The notes: generated by a model from the letters alone, not told the origin. Shown: positions 7,368-15,633, counted from the stretch's first letter. The stretch is 20,889 nt of DNA from an uncultured Eubacteriales bacterium (GCA_934467435.1 CAKSLR010000011.1:1-20889); one strand, 5' to 3'. A program made the numbers and translations.

Positions 7368-8909
7368 TTATTTTGCGTAATCGACCGTCCGGCTCTCGCG
7401 GATCAGGTTGACCTTGATCTGCCCCGGATAATCGAGATCGCTTTCGATCTTTTTCGCAATGTCGTGGGCAAGAATCTTCATCTGGTCGTCCCCGATGACC
7501 TCGGGCTTCACCATGACGCGAACCTCACGCCCTGCCTGAATGGCAAACGATTTATCCACACCGTTGAACTCGTTTGCAATTTCCTCCAGTTTCTGCAGCC
7601 GTTTGATGTAGTTTTCTACATTTTCGCGCCGCGCGCCGGGGCGCGCTGCCGAAATGGCGTCTGCCGCCTGCACGATAAACGCCACAATGCTGTGCGGCTC
7701 CACATCGCCGTGGTGTGCCTCAATCGCGTGAATGACGTCCTTGTTCTCGCGGTATTTCTGCGCGACCGCCACACCCAGTTGGACGTGCGAGCCTTCCGCT
7801 TCCTGCGTCAGCGCCTTACCGATATCGTGCAGGAGCCCCGCGCGTTTGGCAAGCGTGCTGTCCACACCCATTTCGTCGGCAATCGCGCCGCTGAGCAGCG
7901 AAACTTCGATCGAATGACGCAGAACGTTCTGCCCGTAACTTGTCCGGTACTTCAGTCTGCCGAGCAGGCGAATCAGTTCGGGATTCAGCCCGTGTACGCC
8001 CGTTTCAAAAACGGCTTTCTCACCCGCCTGTTTGATGGAGGCTTCCACATCCCTCTGTGCGCGTTCCACCATCTCTTCGATACGCGCGGGGTGAATCCGC
8101 CCGTCCGCAATCAGTTTTTCCAGCGCCAGCCGCGCCACTTCCCGGCGGATGGGATCAAAGCCGGAAATGGTAATGACCTCCGGCGTGTCGTCAATGATGA
8201 GTTCTACACCCGTCATGGTTTCAATGGTACGGATGTTCCGTCCTTCCCGCCCGATGATGCGGCCTTTCATCTCCTCATTCGGCAGGGGAACGACCGAAAT
8301 CGCCATCTCACTGACATGGTCTGCCGCACAGCGCTGAATGGCAAGCGACAGAATATCCTTTGCCTTTGCGTCCGCTTCCTCCTTGAAGCGCGCCTCGTAT
8401 TCCGAGAGTTTCAGGGCGGTTTCGTGGGCAATTTCTCCTTCCGCACGGGCAAGCAGCATTTCCTTCGCTTCCTCACTCGTGGTACCCGAAATCCGCTCCA
8501 GGGTCTGTACCTGCTTTTGCAGGACGCCCTCCGCCTCGCTCTTCAGCTCCTCAATCTTCTTCTGCCGCTCGTTCATGGCAGCTTCTTTCTGATCCAGGTT
8601 GGCAAGTTTGGCGTCGATGCTTTCTTCTTTCTGGGAAATCCGTCTCTCCTGACGGGAAACTTCCTTACGGCGCTCTTTCAGCTCGGCATCCGCCTCGTTT
8701 TTGGCGGCAAGAATTTCTTCTTTGGCTTCCAGCAACGCTTCTTTTTTCTTTGCCTCGGCATCATGCAGTGCATCGCTTACGATTTTCTTCGCCTGCTCTT
8801 CTGCAGAACCGATCTGTTTTTCAGCGACCTTTTTGCGGTAAACGATGCCGATGACCACACCGATCAACAGCCCGACGACCGCACTGATCGCCGCGAACAG
8901 AATTTCCAT
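7368..8909 (-). CDS. rny: Ribonuclease Y
   Basis: Membrane-anchored endoribonuclease that starts bulk mRNA decay and processes many transcripts in Firmicutes. The 513 residues follow the family plan: one N-terminal membrane helix (about 3-23), a long charged coiled coil (about 30-190), a KH RNA-binding domain with GRIIGREGRNIRTIE (216-230) and an HD hydrolase domain with H332, the H-D pair at 361-362 (LLHDIGKA) and HHGDVEP near 400. Length agrees with Bacillus RNase Y (about 520). ATG 8909 follows AGGAGG with six bases between. It is expressed from a perfect consensus promoter through a structured leader of about 115 nt, and is probably cotranscribed in part with ymdB. Confidence 0.97.
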   Translation of the reverse strand: MEILFAAISAVVGLLIGVVIGIVYRKKVAEKQIGSAEEQAKKIVSDALHDAEAKKKEALLEAKEEILAAKNEADAELKERRKEVSRQERRISQKEESIDAKLANLDQKEAAMNERQKKIEELKSEAEGVLQKQVQTLERISGTTSEEAKEMLLARAEGEIAHETALKLSEYEARFKEEADAKAKDILSLAIQRCAADHVSEMAISVVPLPNEEMKGRIIGREGRNIRTIETMTGVELIIDDTPEVITISGFDPIRREVARLALEKLIADGRIHPARIEEMVERAQRDVEASIKQAGEKAVFETGVHGLNPELIRLLGRLKYRTSYGQNVLRHSIEVSLLSGAIADEMGVDSTLAKRAGLLHDIGKALTQEAEGSHVQLGVAVAQKYRENKDVIHAIEAHHGDVEPHSIVAFIVQAADAISAARPGARRENVENYIKRLQKLEEIANEFNGVDKSFAIQAGREVRVMVKPEVIGDDQMKILAHDIAKKIESDLDYPGQIKVNLIRESRTVDYAK

Positions 8910-8966
8910 TGTGCACCTCCTTGTTTTTCTTTTTTGCGTCTTTATACAAATATTAAAAAACGAAAA

Positions 8967-9006
8967 CCGCCGGATGCGCGTGCCGCCGCCGCGGCGCCGC
9001 GGGCGG
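8967..9006 (-). promoter_or_regulatory. GC-rich hairpin with U-rich 3' flank in the rny leader
   Basis: On the minus strand the leader contains a very GC-rich, self-complementary block. An outer CCGCC/GGCGG stem (9002-9006 with 8967-8971) and an inner CGCG pairing enclose a GCCGCGGC palindrome. The block is followed by TTTTCGTTTTTT, which resembles an intrinsic terminator ahead of the gene. It could be an attenuator or a stability/processing element for rny mRNA; this is inference. Confidence 0.45.
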
Positions 9007-9031
9007 ATGGTTTAATACTTATACATCCCTA

Positions 9032-9060
9032 ATTATATAATATTACAGCCCGGATGTCAA
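9032..9060 (-). promoter_or_regulatory. Consensus sigma-A promoter of rny
   Basis: The minus strand reads TTGACA (9055-9060), exactly 17 bp, then TATAAT (9032-9037). Both hexamers are perfect. The predicted transcription start is near 9025, giving a leader of about 115 nt before the rny ATG. Confidence 0.9.
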
Positions 9061-9143
9061 GGGCTTTTTCCGCCCCGGGAGACATGTGGCAAAAAAATCA
9101 GGGATAGTTCATAAAAAATTCATAATTTTTTTTGGCAAACCCC

Positions 9144-9172
9144 TTGACAAACGAGGTGCGGCGTGGTATATT
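9144..9172 (+). promoter_or_regulatory. Sigma-A promoter of hrcA-grpE-dnaK-dnaJ
   Basis: TTGACA (9144-9149), a 17-bp spacer and TATATT (9167-9172) form a near-perfect vegetative promoter. The CIRCE operator starts 12 bp after the -10, so it covers the expected start site and a bound HrcA would block initiation. An A/T-rich tract lies just upstream of the -35. Confidence 0.92.
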
Positions 9173-9183
9173 GTAATCAGAAA

Positions 9184-9210
9184 TTAGCACTTGACCATTG
9201 AGAGTGCTAA
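9184..9210. promoter_or_regulatory. CIRCE operator (HrcA binding site)
   Basis: The arms are TTAGCACTT (9184-9192) and GAGTGCTAA (9202-9210) with a 9-bp spacer. This is the CIRCE consensus TTAGCACTC-N9-GAGTGCTAA with one mismatch at the inner end of the left arm. It sits between the promoter and the hrcA gene, as expected for HrcA autorepression that is relieved on heat shock. Confidence 0.96.
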
Positions 9211-9240
9211 AATCAAAAAAAGAAACCGGAGGTGCGCAAC

Positions 9241-10293
9241 ATGATCTACGACCAGTTAAGTGATCGGAAAAAGAAGATTTTGCAGGCGATTATTGAAGCG
9301 CACATCGCGGCGGGCGAACCGGTCGGCTCCAAATACCTGTCACAGGATAAGCAGCTTTCCTGCTCTTCTGCGACCATTCGGAATGAGATGGCGGAACTGG
9401 AAGCGCTCGGGTATCTGGAACAGCCGCATACCTCCGCCGGGCGGGTTCCGTCCGAACTCGGGTACCGGTTTTACGTGGATACGCTGCTGGAGCGTTACCG
9501 CATGACCAACCATGAGATCGATACGATCCGCCACACCCTGCAGGATAAACTCTGTGAGTTGGATGACATTCTGCAAAATGCTTCCCGCCTTGCTTCCACG
9601 CTCACCAATTATACCTCGGTTGCCGTTAAGCCCCGCCCTTCCAATGTGCGGATGAAACGGTATGAGAGTATGTTTGTGGATGAAAACAATTTCGTCCTTG
9701 TGATGCTGTTTGCCGGCGGCGCGGTGAAGACCAAGTATATGCACACCGCTTTTCCCGTGAGCGCCGAGGTGCTTGCCTCGGTGACGGAGTTGCTCAATAC
9801 GCGCCTGGTCGGGCTGACATCGGAGGAAATTACCATTTCCCTCATCTGTCGGCTGGAGGGTGCCGCGGGCAGCGCGGCACCGCTCATTTCTCCGCTCGTG
9901 AAAGCCATTTACGAGACGATGAGCGAACTGGACGGGGGCGAAGTGCAGGTACAGGGGGTCAACCGGCTGCTGGAGTACCCCGAGTATGCCGACATCGGTC
10001 AGATGAAAGGTATGCTCAGCATGTTTGAGAAAAAAGATGCCCTGCTCGGCATGATGTCGGCGGAAGGTGGGGGTGATGATTTACATATCTACATCGGCAG
10101 TGAAAACGCCGTGGATGTGATGAGTCGTTCCGCCCTGGTTTACCGGCACATCAAGCGGGACGGCCGGGTGGTCGGCGCCATCGGCGTGATCGGTCCCTGT
10201 CGGATGAATTATCCGAAGGTGATTGAAACCATCAACCAACTGGCGGCGGGCATTGACCAGGCGATGAATGACCAGAGCGAATCGAAAAAGTAG
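9241..10293 (+). CDS. hrcA: Heat-inducible transcription repressor HrcA
   Basis: Repressor of class I heat-shock genes that binds CIRCE. The 350-residue protein begins with a winged-helix DNA-binding domain (about 1-75) showing GEPVGSKYL, the recognition-helix region CSSATIRNEMAELEALGYLEQPHTSAGRVPS and GYRFYVD, which are hallmarks of HrcA. A GAF-like dimerisation domain follows, and the C-terminal segment RDGRVVGAIGVIGPCRMNYPKVI is typical. ATG 9241 is chosen because GGAGG lies eight bases upstream; a GTG three codons earlier overlaps that site. The gene leads an operon with grpE, dnaK and dnaJ, and its own operator lies directly upstream. Confidence 0.97.
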   Translation: MIYDQLSDRKKKILQAIIEAHIAAGEPVGSKYLSQDKQLSCSSATIRNEMAELEALGYLEQPHTSAGRVPSELGYRFYVDTLLERYRMTNHEIDTIRHTLQDKLCELDDILQNASRLASTLTNYTSVAVKPRPSNVRMKRYESMFVDENNFVLVMLFAGGAVKTKYMHTAFPVSAEVLASVTELLNTRLVGLTSEEITISLICRLEGAAGSAAPLISPLVKAIYETMSELDGGEVQVQGVNRLLEYPEYADIGQMKGMLSMFEKKDALLGMMSAEGGGDDLHIYIGSENAVDVMSRSALVYRHIKRDGRVVGAIGVIGPCRMNYPKVIETINQLAAGIDQAMNDQSESKK

Positions 10294-10306
10294 GAGGGCA
10301 ACGAAC

Positions 10307-10855
10307 ATGAAGCCGAAGAAAGAAACGGCAGCCGCCGGCGAAACGGCGGAAGAAACCGATCACAAAACGGAAGAACCCGTGGCGGAAGAGAATACGGAGA
10401 CTGCGGAGAAAGAAGTTTCGGACGCACTGGAAAAGTGCCGCACGGAACTGGAAGAATGTAAAGATAAGTACCTGCGTATGCTGGCAGAGTATGATAATTA
10501 CCGCAAACGCACGCAAAAGGAGCGCGAGGGCGTATATGCCGACGCGCTGAGCGATGCCATCGGCGCTTTTTTGCCGGTGCTTGACAACCTTGCCCGTGCC
10601 GCGGCGGTGGATGATGCAACGAAGATTGCCGAAGGGCTTGCCCTGACGGTGAAACAGGCACATAAGGTGCTGGATCAACTGAAAGTGGAGGAAACGGCAA
10701 AGGTGGGCGACACGTTTGATCCGAATATCCACAACGCCGTGATGCATGTGGAAGACGATACGCACGGCGAAGGCGAGATTGTGGAAGTCTTTCAACCCGG
10801 CTACCGGCGGGGCGATAAAATTATTCGCCACGCGATGGTGAAAGTAGCCAACTGA
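10307..10855 (+). CDS. grpE: GrpE nucleotide exchange factor
   Basis: Homodimeric cofactor that drives ADP release from DnaK. The 182-residue protein has an acidic, low-complexity N-terminal tail (about 1-40, rich in E, T and A), a long coiled-coil helix with the family segment YLRMLAEYDNYRKRTQKER, and a C-terminal beta-wing with PNIHNAV and FQPGYRRGDKIIRHAMVKVAN. ATG 10307 is preceded by AGGAGGG that overlaps the hrcA stop, eight bases upstream. The frame extends back into hrcA to 10268, but without a ribosome binding site. It is the second gene of the heat-shock operon, 13 nt after hrcA. Confidence 0.96.
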   Translation: MKPKKETAAAGETAEETDHKTEEPVAEENTETAEKEVSDALEKCRTELEECKDKYLRMLAEYDNYRKRTQKEREGVYADALSDAIGAFLPVLDNLARAAAVDDATKIAEGLALTVKQAHKVLDQLKVEETAKVGDTFDPNIHNAVMHVEDDTHGEGEIVEVFQPGYRRGDKIIRHAMVKVAN

Positions 10856-10899
10856 AATCGGGAATACTAAGTGTTAGATAGATAAAGGAGATTACGATT

Positions 10900-12744
10900 A
10901 TGGGAAAAATTATTGGTATTGATTTGGGCACGACCAACTCTTGTGTGGCAGTTTATGAAGGCGGCGAACCGATTGTCATTCCGAATCCCGAGGGCGCACG
11001 CACGACCCCTTCGGTTGTGGCGTTCTCCAAGACCGGGGAGAGAATGATCGGTCAGGTCGCAAAACGGCAGGCGATCACCAACCCCGACCGGACCGTGATG
11101 AGCATCAAGCGTCACATGGGCAGCGATTATCGGGTGGAGATTGACGGCAAGAAGTACACGCCCCAGGAAATTTCGGCAATGATTCTGCAAAAACTGAAAG
11201 CCGATGCGGAAGCATACCTCGGCTCCCCTGTGACCGAGGCGGTCATCACCGTGCCGGCATACTTCTCGGATGCCCAGCGGCAGGCAACCAAGGATGCGGG
11301 CAAAATCGCGGGTCTGGATGTCAAGCGTATTATCAACGAGCCGACGGCGGCAGCGCTGGCATACGGCGTGGATAAGGATGCCAAGGAACAGAAGATCATG
11401 GTCTTCGACCTCGGCGGCGGTACGTTTGATGTGTCGCTGCTGGAGATTTCGGACGGTGTGTTTGAAGTGCTTGCCACGAACGGCGATACCCACCTCGGTG
11501 GCGATGATTTCGATCAGCGCCTGATCGACTGGATGGCAGATAAGTTCCAGGCAGAGCACGGCATTGACCTGCGCAAGGATAAAATGGTGCTGCAGCGTCT
11601 GAAGGATGCCGCCGAAAAGGCGAAGATTGAACTTTCCGGCATGACGAGTACCAACATCAACCTGCCGTTCATCACCGCAACGGCGGAGGGGCCGCTGCAC
11701 TTTGATGTGACGCTCACCCGTGCGGAGTTTGATAAACTGACGGCAGACCTTGTGGAACGCGCCATGGTGCCGACCAAGAAGGCGCTGGCAGATGCCGGTC
11801 TTTCGATTGGGGACGTGGATAAGGTTCTGCTGGTCGGCGGTTCTACCCGGATTCCCGCCGTGCAGGAAGCGGTACGCAAGTTTATCGGCAAGGAACCCTT
11901 CAAGGGCATCAACCCCGATGAGTGCGTTGCCATCGGTGCCGCCATTCAGGGCGGTGTGCTCGGCGGCGATGTGAAGGATCTGCTCCTTCTCGATGTCACC
12001 CCGCTGTCCCTCGGTATCGAAACGCTCGGCGGCGTCTTCAACAAGATCATCGACCGTAACACCACCATCCCGGTCAAGAAGAGCCAGGTGTATTCCACCG
12101 CGGCAGACGGACAGACCTCGGTAGAGATTCACGTTCTGCAGGGCGAGCGGGAAATGGCTGCCGGCAACACCACTCTCGGCAGATTCGTGCTGGACGGCAT
12201 TCCTTCCGCACCCCGTGGGGTTCCGCAGATTGAGGTTACCTTTGATATTGATGCCAACGGCATTGTCAACGTGACCGCAACCGATAAGGGTACCGGTAAG
12301 GAACAGCATATCACCATCACCTCCTCCACCAACATGAGCAAGGAAGATATCGACCGCGCCGTGCGGGAGGCAGAGAAGTTCGCGGAGGAAGACAAGAAGC
12401 AGAAGGAAGCGGTGGATACGAGAAACCGCGCCGAGAGCGTGATCTTCCAGTCCGAAAAGACGCTGGGTGAGATTGGCGATAAGGTGGGCGAATCCGAAAA
12501 GGCGCCTGTCACCGCTGCCATTGAAAAACTGAAAGAGACTCTGAAAGGCAACGATACCGAAGCCATCAAGGCAGATACCGAGGCACTGGAAAAGGCGTTC
12601 TACGCCATCTCCGAGCAGCTTTACAAGCAGCAGCAGGCATCCTCGCAGCAGGGCGCCGGCAATGATGGTGCCGCAAACGGCGGCGCGCAGGGCGGCGATA
12701 ACACCTACTACAACGCGGATTACGAGGATAAGACCACAAAATAA
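10900..12744 (+). CDS. dnaK: Chaperone protein DnaK (Hsp70)
   Basis: ATP-dependent chaperone that binds exposed hydrophobic segments of client proteins in cooperation with DnaJ and GrpE. The 614 residues are standard for Gram-positive DnaK. The actin-like ATPase domain shows GIDLGTTNSCVAV near the N-terminus, VPAYFSDAQRQATKDAG, the phosphate-2 motif FDLGGGTFDVS (from about residue 168) and LVGGSTRIPAVQ. The substrate-binding domain begins at DVTPLSLGIETLGG. The tail is low-complexity (Q-, G- and N-rich), as in many homologues, but ends EDKTTK rather than the EEVD-like end of some relatives. AAAGGAG lies upstream of ATG 10900. It is third in the operon, 44 nt after grpE. Confidence 0.98.
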   Translation: MGKIIGIDLGTTNSCVAVYEGGEPIVIPNPEGARTTPSVVAFSKTGERMIGQVAKRQAITNPDRTVMSIKRHMGSDYRVEIDGKKYTPQEISAMILQKLKADAEAYLGSPVTEAVITVPAYFSDAQRQATKDAGKIAGLDVKRIINEPTAAALAYGVDKDAKEQKIMVFDLGGGTFDVSLLEISDGVFEVLATNGDTHLGGDDFDQRLIDWMADKFQAEHGIDLRKDKMVLQRLKDAAEKAKIELSGMTSTNINLPFITATAEGPLHFDVTLTRAEFDKLTADLVERAMVPTKKALADAGLSIGDVDKVLLVGGSTRIPAVQEAVRKFIGKEPFKGINPDECVAIGAAIQGGVLGGDVKDLLLLDVTPLSLGIETLGGVFNKIIDRNTTIPVKKSQVYSTAADGQTSVEIHVLQGEREMAAGNTTLGRFVLDGIPSAPRGVPQIEVTFDIDANGIVNVTATDKGTGKEQHITITSSTNMSKEDIDRAVREAEKFAEEDKKQKEAVDTRNRAESVIFQSEKTLGEIGDKVGESEKAPVTAAIEKLKETLKGNDTEAIKADTEALEKAFYAISEQLYKQQQASSQQGAGNDGAANGGAQGGDNTYYNADYEDKTTK

Positions 12745-12756
12745 GGCAAGCCACCG

Positions 12757-12826
12757 CCGCACCGCGTGCGGATGTGTGACAGCGTGAAAAAAGCGTCACC
12801 CATAGCGCCCCGGCACTATGGGTGAC
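12757..12826 (+). promoter_or_regulatory. Structured dnaK-dnaJ spacer with competing hairpins
   Basis: Three inverted repeats fall in the 107-nt spacer. Hairpin A is CCGCAC/GTGCGG (12757-12762 with 12766-12771). Hairpin B pairs GTGAC plus GC (12776-12783, one bulged A) with GCGTCAC (12793-12799). Hairpin C is a perfect 11-bp stem, GTCACCCATAG (12795-12805) with CTATGGGTGAC (12816-12826), and a 10-nt loop. B and C share 12795-12799 and cannot form together. No U-tract follows C, so it is not a normal terminator. It ends 15 nt before the dnaJ ribosome binding site and may tune dnaJ expression or mark a processing site. Confidence 0.6.
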
Positions 12827-12851
12827 CGTTCATTTGCCGATAGGAGTTACT

Positions 12852-14000
12852 ATGGCGGAAAAGCAAGATTACTACGCAGTCCTGGGGGTTGAAAAAGGGG
12901 CAAGCGATGCCGATATCAAAAAGGCGTATCGGACGCTCGCCAAAAAATACCACCCGGATATGAACCCCGGAAATAAAGAGGCAGAGCAGAAATTCAAAGA
13001 GGTCAACGAGGCATACGCGGTCCTCTCCGACCCCGAAAAACGGCAGAAGTATGACCAGTTCGGCCACGCGGCGTTTGACCCCGGTGCCGGCGGCGGGTTC
13101 TCCGGCTTTTCGGGCTTCGGCGGTGAGGGCGGCTTTGATTTCGGCGATATCTTCTCCTCCTTCTTCGGCGGCGGGATGGGCGGCAGCACGTCCTCCTCTG
13201 CGCGGCGGCGCGGACCGATGCGGGGCAGTGATGTACTGACCGGCATTACCATTACGTTTGACGAGGCAGTACATGGCTGCAAGAAGGATATTTCCTTTGA
13301 CCACGTGGAGGCGTGTGGCGATTGCCACGGCAGCGGTGCTGCCGCCGGCTCGACCGCGGAGACCTGTTCCACCTGCCGCGGTACGGGGCAGGTCACGGTG
13401 CAGCAGAACTCTCCCCTTGGCATCTTCCAGACTTCGCGCCCCTGTTCGGCGTGCGGCGGTACGGGTAAGATCATCAAGAATCCCTGCCGCAACTGCAACG
13501 GCAAGGGATATGTCAAACTGACAAAGAAACTCTCGGTTTCGATTCCCGCGGGCATTGATAACGAACAGCGCATTGCTCTGCGTGGCGAAGGCAATGCCGG
13601 CCGCAACGGCGGCGGCGCGGGGGATTTGGTGATTGAAGTGCATGTGCGCCCGCACGCGATATTTGAGCGGGACGGCAGCGACATTTACTGTGAGGTGCCG
13701 GTGACCTTCGCGCAGGCGGCACTGGGGGCAGAGATTGATATTCCCACGCTTGACGGTACCGAAAAATACACCATCGGGGAGGGCACCCAGTCGGGTACCA
13801 CCTTTACCCTGCGGGGCAAGGGCGTACCGAATGTCAACCAGCCCCGTTCGCGCGGCAATCTGTACCTGACGGTGAACGTGGAAGTTCCGCGCGGGCTGAA
13901 CAGCAAGCAAAAGGATCTGTTGCGGACATTTGCTGCCAGTTGCGGGGAAAGCAACAATGAAAAGAGCACGCGTTTCTTCAAGAAACTGTTTAATAAATAA
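12852..14000 (+). CDS. dnaJ: Chaperone protein DnaJ (Hsp40, type I)
   Basis: Co-chaperone that stimulates the DnaK ATPase and delivers substrates. The 382-residue protein has a J domain (about 5-70) with the essential HPD at 34-36, a glycine/phenylalanine-rich linker (about 77-120), a zinc-finger region (about 155-220) with four CxxCxGxG repeats (CGDCHGSG, CSTCRGTG, CSACGGTG, CRNCNGKG), and two C-terminal beta-sandwich substrate domains. All four repeats are complete, so this is the full type I form. ATG 12852 follows TAGGAGT. An in-frame GTG at 12822 falls in the upstream hairpin and is rejected. It is the last gene of the operon. Confidence 0.97.
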   Translation: MAEKQDYYAVLGVEKGASDADIKKAYRTLAKKYHPDMNPGNKEAEQKFKEVNEAYAVLSDPEKRQKYDQFGHAAFDPGAGGGFSGFSGFGGEGGFDFGDIFSSFFGGGMGGSTSSSARRRGPMRGSDVLTGITITFDEAVHGCKKDISFDHVEACGDCHGSGAAAGSTAETCSTCRGTGQVTVQQNSPLGIFQTSRPCSACGGTGKIIKNPCRNCNGKGYVKLTKKLSVSIPAGIDNEQRIALRGEGNAGRNGGGAGDLVIEVHVRPHAIFERDGSDIYCEVPVTFAQAALGAEIDIPTLDGTEKYTIGEGTQSGTTFTLRGKGVPNVNQPRSRGNLYLTVNVEVPRGLNSKQKDLLRTFAASCGESNNEKSTRFFKKLFNK

Positions 14001-14038
14001 TAGTTCCGGCGGGGGCGCGTGCGTCCCCTCCAAAAAAG

Positions 14039-14072
14039 CCCCTTCCGCTTCGGCGGAAGGGGTCGTTTTTTT
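14039..14072 (+). terminator. Terminator of the hrcA-dnaJ operon
   Basis: A perfect 10-bp stem CCCCTTCCGC/GCGGAAGGGG (14039-14048 with 14053-14062) is closed by a stable TTCG tetraloop and followed by TCG and seven T. Confidence 0.93.
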
Positions 14073-14073
14073 G

Positions 14074-14117
14074 AAAAAGGCACCGCCCGCCCCGCGCTTT
14101 GCGGGGCGGGCGGTGCC
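14074..14117 (-). terminator. Terminator of the MATE gene
   Basis: A perfect 17-bp, almost wholly G/C stem (14101-14117 with 14079-14095) has a 5-nt loop. On the minus strand it follows the MATE stop by five bases and leads into TTTTTC. It stands back to back with the dnaJ terminator. Confidence 0.88.
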
Positions 14118-14122
14118 GGGTT

Positions 14123-15601
14123 TCAGCGGAGGGCAGGCACTTCGCGGTAGGCGTAATTCTTTTTCAGAATATTGCGGAAGAAGGGAATACAAAGTACCAC
14201 ATCGGCGCACAGCCAGGCAAAGGGGTCCGCCGCCGAAAGGGCGACAAATGCGATGGTTGGCGCGGCGGCGCTGACTGTGCCGCCCGCGACCAGCGGAGGG
14301 AGCAGCAGGCAGATCACAATGCGGGCAAAGAGTTCGCCCACCCCGGCAAGAAACACGAAAAGCGATTTTTCAATGCCCTGCACGCAACTGCGCACCACAA
14401 ACAAGAAGCCAAGCAGTACCGCCGTTGCCGTGGCGGTGTAAAGATAGGCATTGCCGAACCGCACCGTGTCGGGCGTGACCTTATCCGGGCTGAGGAACAG
14501 ATAGAGGTAGGCGCCGTTCCGTGAAAGCAGCAGGTTCAGCACCATGGCGGCAGCGGAGAGAATGGCCATGATGCCGAGGGTTTGCAGCGTGCCGCGGCGG
14601 ATGCGCTCGGTTTCCCCCGCGCCGAGGTTCTGCGCCGTAAAACTTGTCATGGCGGTGCCGAGAGCGTTGACCGGCGTGTAGATCAGAAAATAAATCTTGT
14701 TCGCCGCACCGTAACCGTTTTGCGCCGCGTGGGAAACAATCACGCCGTCGGTCATGTCAAACGCAACCACCCCTGCCTGCATCACGATAATGCCGATGGC
14801 AAGCACCGAAAACTGCAAGCCGAGCGGAATTCCGCGCACGCTGTGTTCCCACAGTTCCCGCAGGGTGATGTGAAAATCCTCCCGTTGCAACCGTAGCGCC
14901 GGGTATTTGACAAAGGCATAGACGAAGCAGGCGGCGGCGCTGATTGCTTGCGCCAGCACCGTGGCAAACGCCGCACCGAACACGCCGAGCGAGAATGCAC
15001 GGATGAAGAGAAGATCGAGAAAAATGTTCAGCACCGTGGAGAAAAAGAGGAAAAGAAGCGGCGTGGCGGAATCCCCCATGCTACGGAGAAAGGAGCAGAT
15101 GAAATTGTAGAAAAACTGCGCCCCGATGCCTACAAAAATCACCGTGCAGTAGGTGTGTGCCGCCGTGTAAACCGCGGCGTTTTCGGGGGTAATGTGAATC
15201 CAGGAGAGCATGGGGTCAAGAAGAAAGAGCGCCGCGACCGTCAGCACCGCCGTCAGCAAGGCGGAGAGGTAGAGTTGAGAGACCAGAGAACGGCGCACGC
15301 CCCTCTCGTCCCGCGCGCCGAAGCGGCAGGAGGTGATGACGCAGAACCCCGCGCTTGCCCCAAAGGCAAATTGCAAGAAAATAAAGGTCAGGGCGCCCGT
15401 GTCGTTGACGCCGGCGACTTCTGCCGCCGTCAGGGTCTGCCCGACAATGGCAGCATCACTGATGGTATAGACCTGTTGCAGAAGATAGGAAAGAATGATG
15501 GGCAGAGAGAAGCGGAGAATGGTTTTCCAACAGGAACCGCGCGTCAGATCGACCGGCGAAAACAGGGCGCGGATGCCGCGGGGGGAGGGGAGTTTTTCCA
15601 T
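14123..15601 (-). CDS. MATE family efflux transporter
   Basis: Integral membrane exporter of the multidrug and toxic compound extrusion superfamily, which uses a sodium or proton gradient. The 492 residues form about twelve hydrophobic segments in two related halves. The first half opens with IILSYLLQQVYTISDAAIVGQTLTA, a typical MATE helix-1 region, followed by GASAGFCVITSCRFGARD. The second half contains the equivalent GIIVMQAGVVAFD and GYGAANKIYF segments. It belongs to the broad DinF/NorM-like group; the substrate cannot be told from sequence. ATG 15601 lies eight bases after GAAGG, whereas a TTG two codons earlier is too close to it. It is a single gene with a consensus promoter and its own terminator, divergent from the MFS gene. 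Confidence 0.9.
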   Translation of the reverse strand: MEKLPSPRGIRALFSPVDLTRGSCWKTILRFSLPIILSYLLQQVYTISDAAIVGQTLTAAEVAGVNDTGALTFIFLQFAFGASAGFCVITSCRFGARDERGVRRSLVSQLYLSALLTAVLTVAALFLLDPMLSWIHITPENAAVYTAAHTYCTVIFVGIGAQFFYNFICSFLRSMGDSATPLLFLFFSTVLNIFLDLLFIRAFSLGVFGAAFATVLAQAISAAACFVYAFVKYPALRLQREDFHITLRELWEHSVRGIPLGLQFSVLAIGIIVMQAGVVAFDMTDGVIVSHAAQNGYGAANKIYFLIYTPVNALGTAMTSFTAQNLGAGETERIRRGTLQTLGIMAILSAAAMVLNLLLSRNGAYLYLFLSPDKVTPDTVRFGNAYLYTATATAVLLGFLFVVRSCVQGIEKSLFVFLAGVGELFARIVICLLLPPLVAGGTVSAAAPTIAFVALSAADPFAWLCADVVLCIPFFRNILKKNYAYREVPALR

Positions 15602-15633
15602 AAGCAATGCCTTCTTTTTTTGATCGTGCCGCT

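Larger units (their letters stand above)
8910..9240. other. Divergent regulatory region between rny and hrcA
   Basis: No gene is seen in this 331-nt gap. From left to right it holds the rny ribosome binding site, the rny leader with a GC-rich hairpin, the rny promoter, an A/T-rich tract (about 9108-9134, including an AAAAAATT/AATTTTTT inverted repeat that could act as an UP element), the hrcA promoter, the CIRCE operator and the hrcA ribosome binding site GGAGG at 9228-9232. The two -35 elements are about 83 bp apart, so the promoters fire outward without overlapping. Confidence 0.8.

Noticed and set aside
7302..9032. 576-codon open frame antisense to rny
   Set aside because: Same cause: codon bias of rny leaves the opposite strand without stops. 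The product is a string of low-complexity F/R/H-rich sequence with no recognisable domain.
10867..12762. 631-codon open frame antisense to dnaK
   Set aside because: It mirrors dnaK codon by codon, has no family resemblance and no ribosome binding site. Long antisense frames opposite dnaK are a known by-product of strong codon bias in GC-rich genomes.
12816..14210. 464-codon open frame antisense to dnaJ
   Set aside because: It reads through the dnaJ terminator and both palindromic hairpins, has no ribosome binding site and no recognisable domain. It is a codon-bias shadow.
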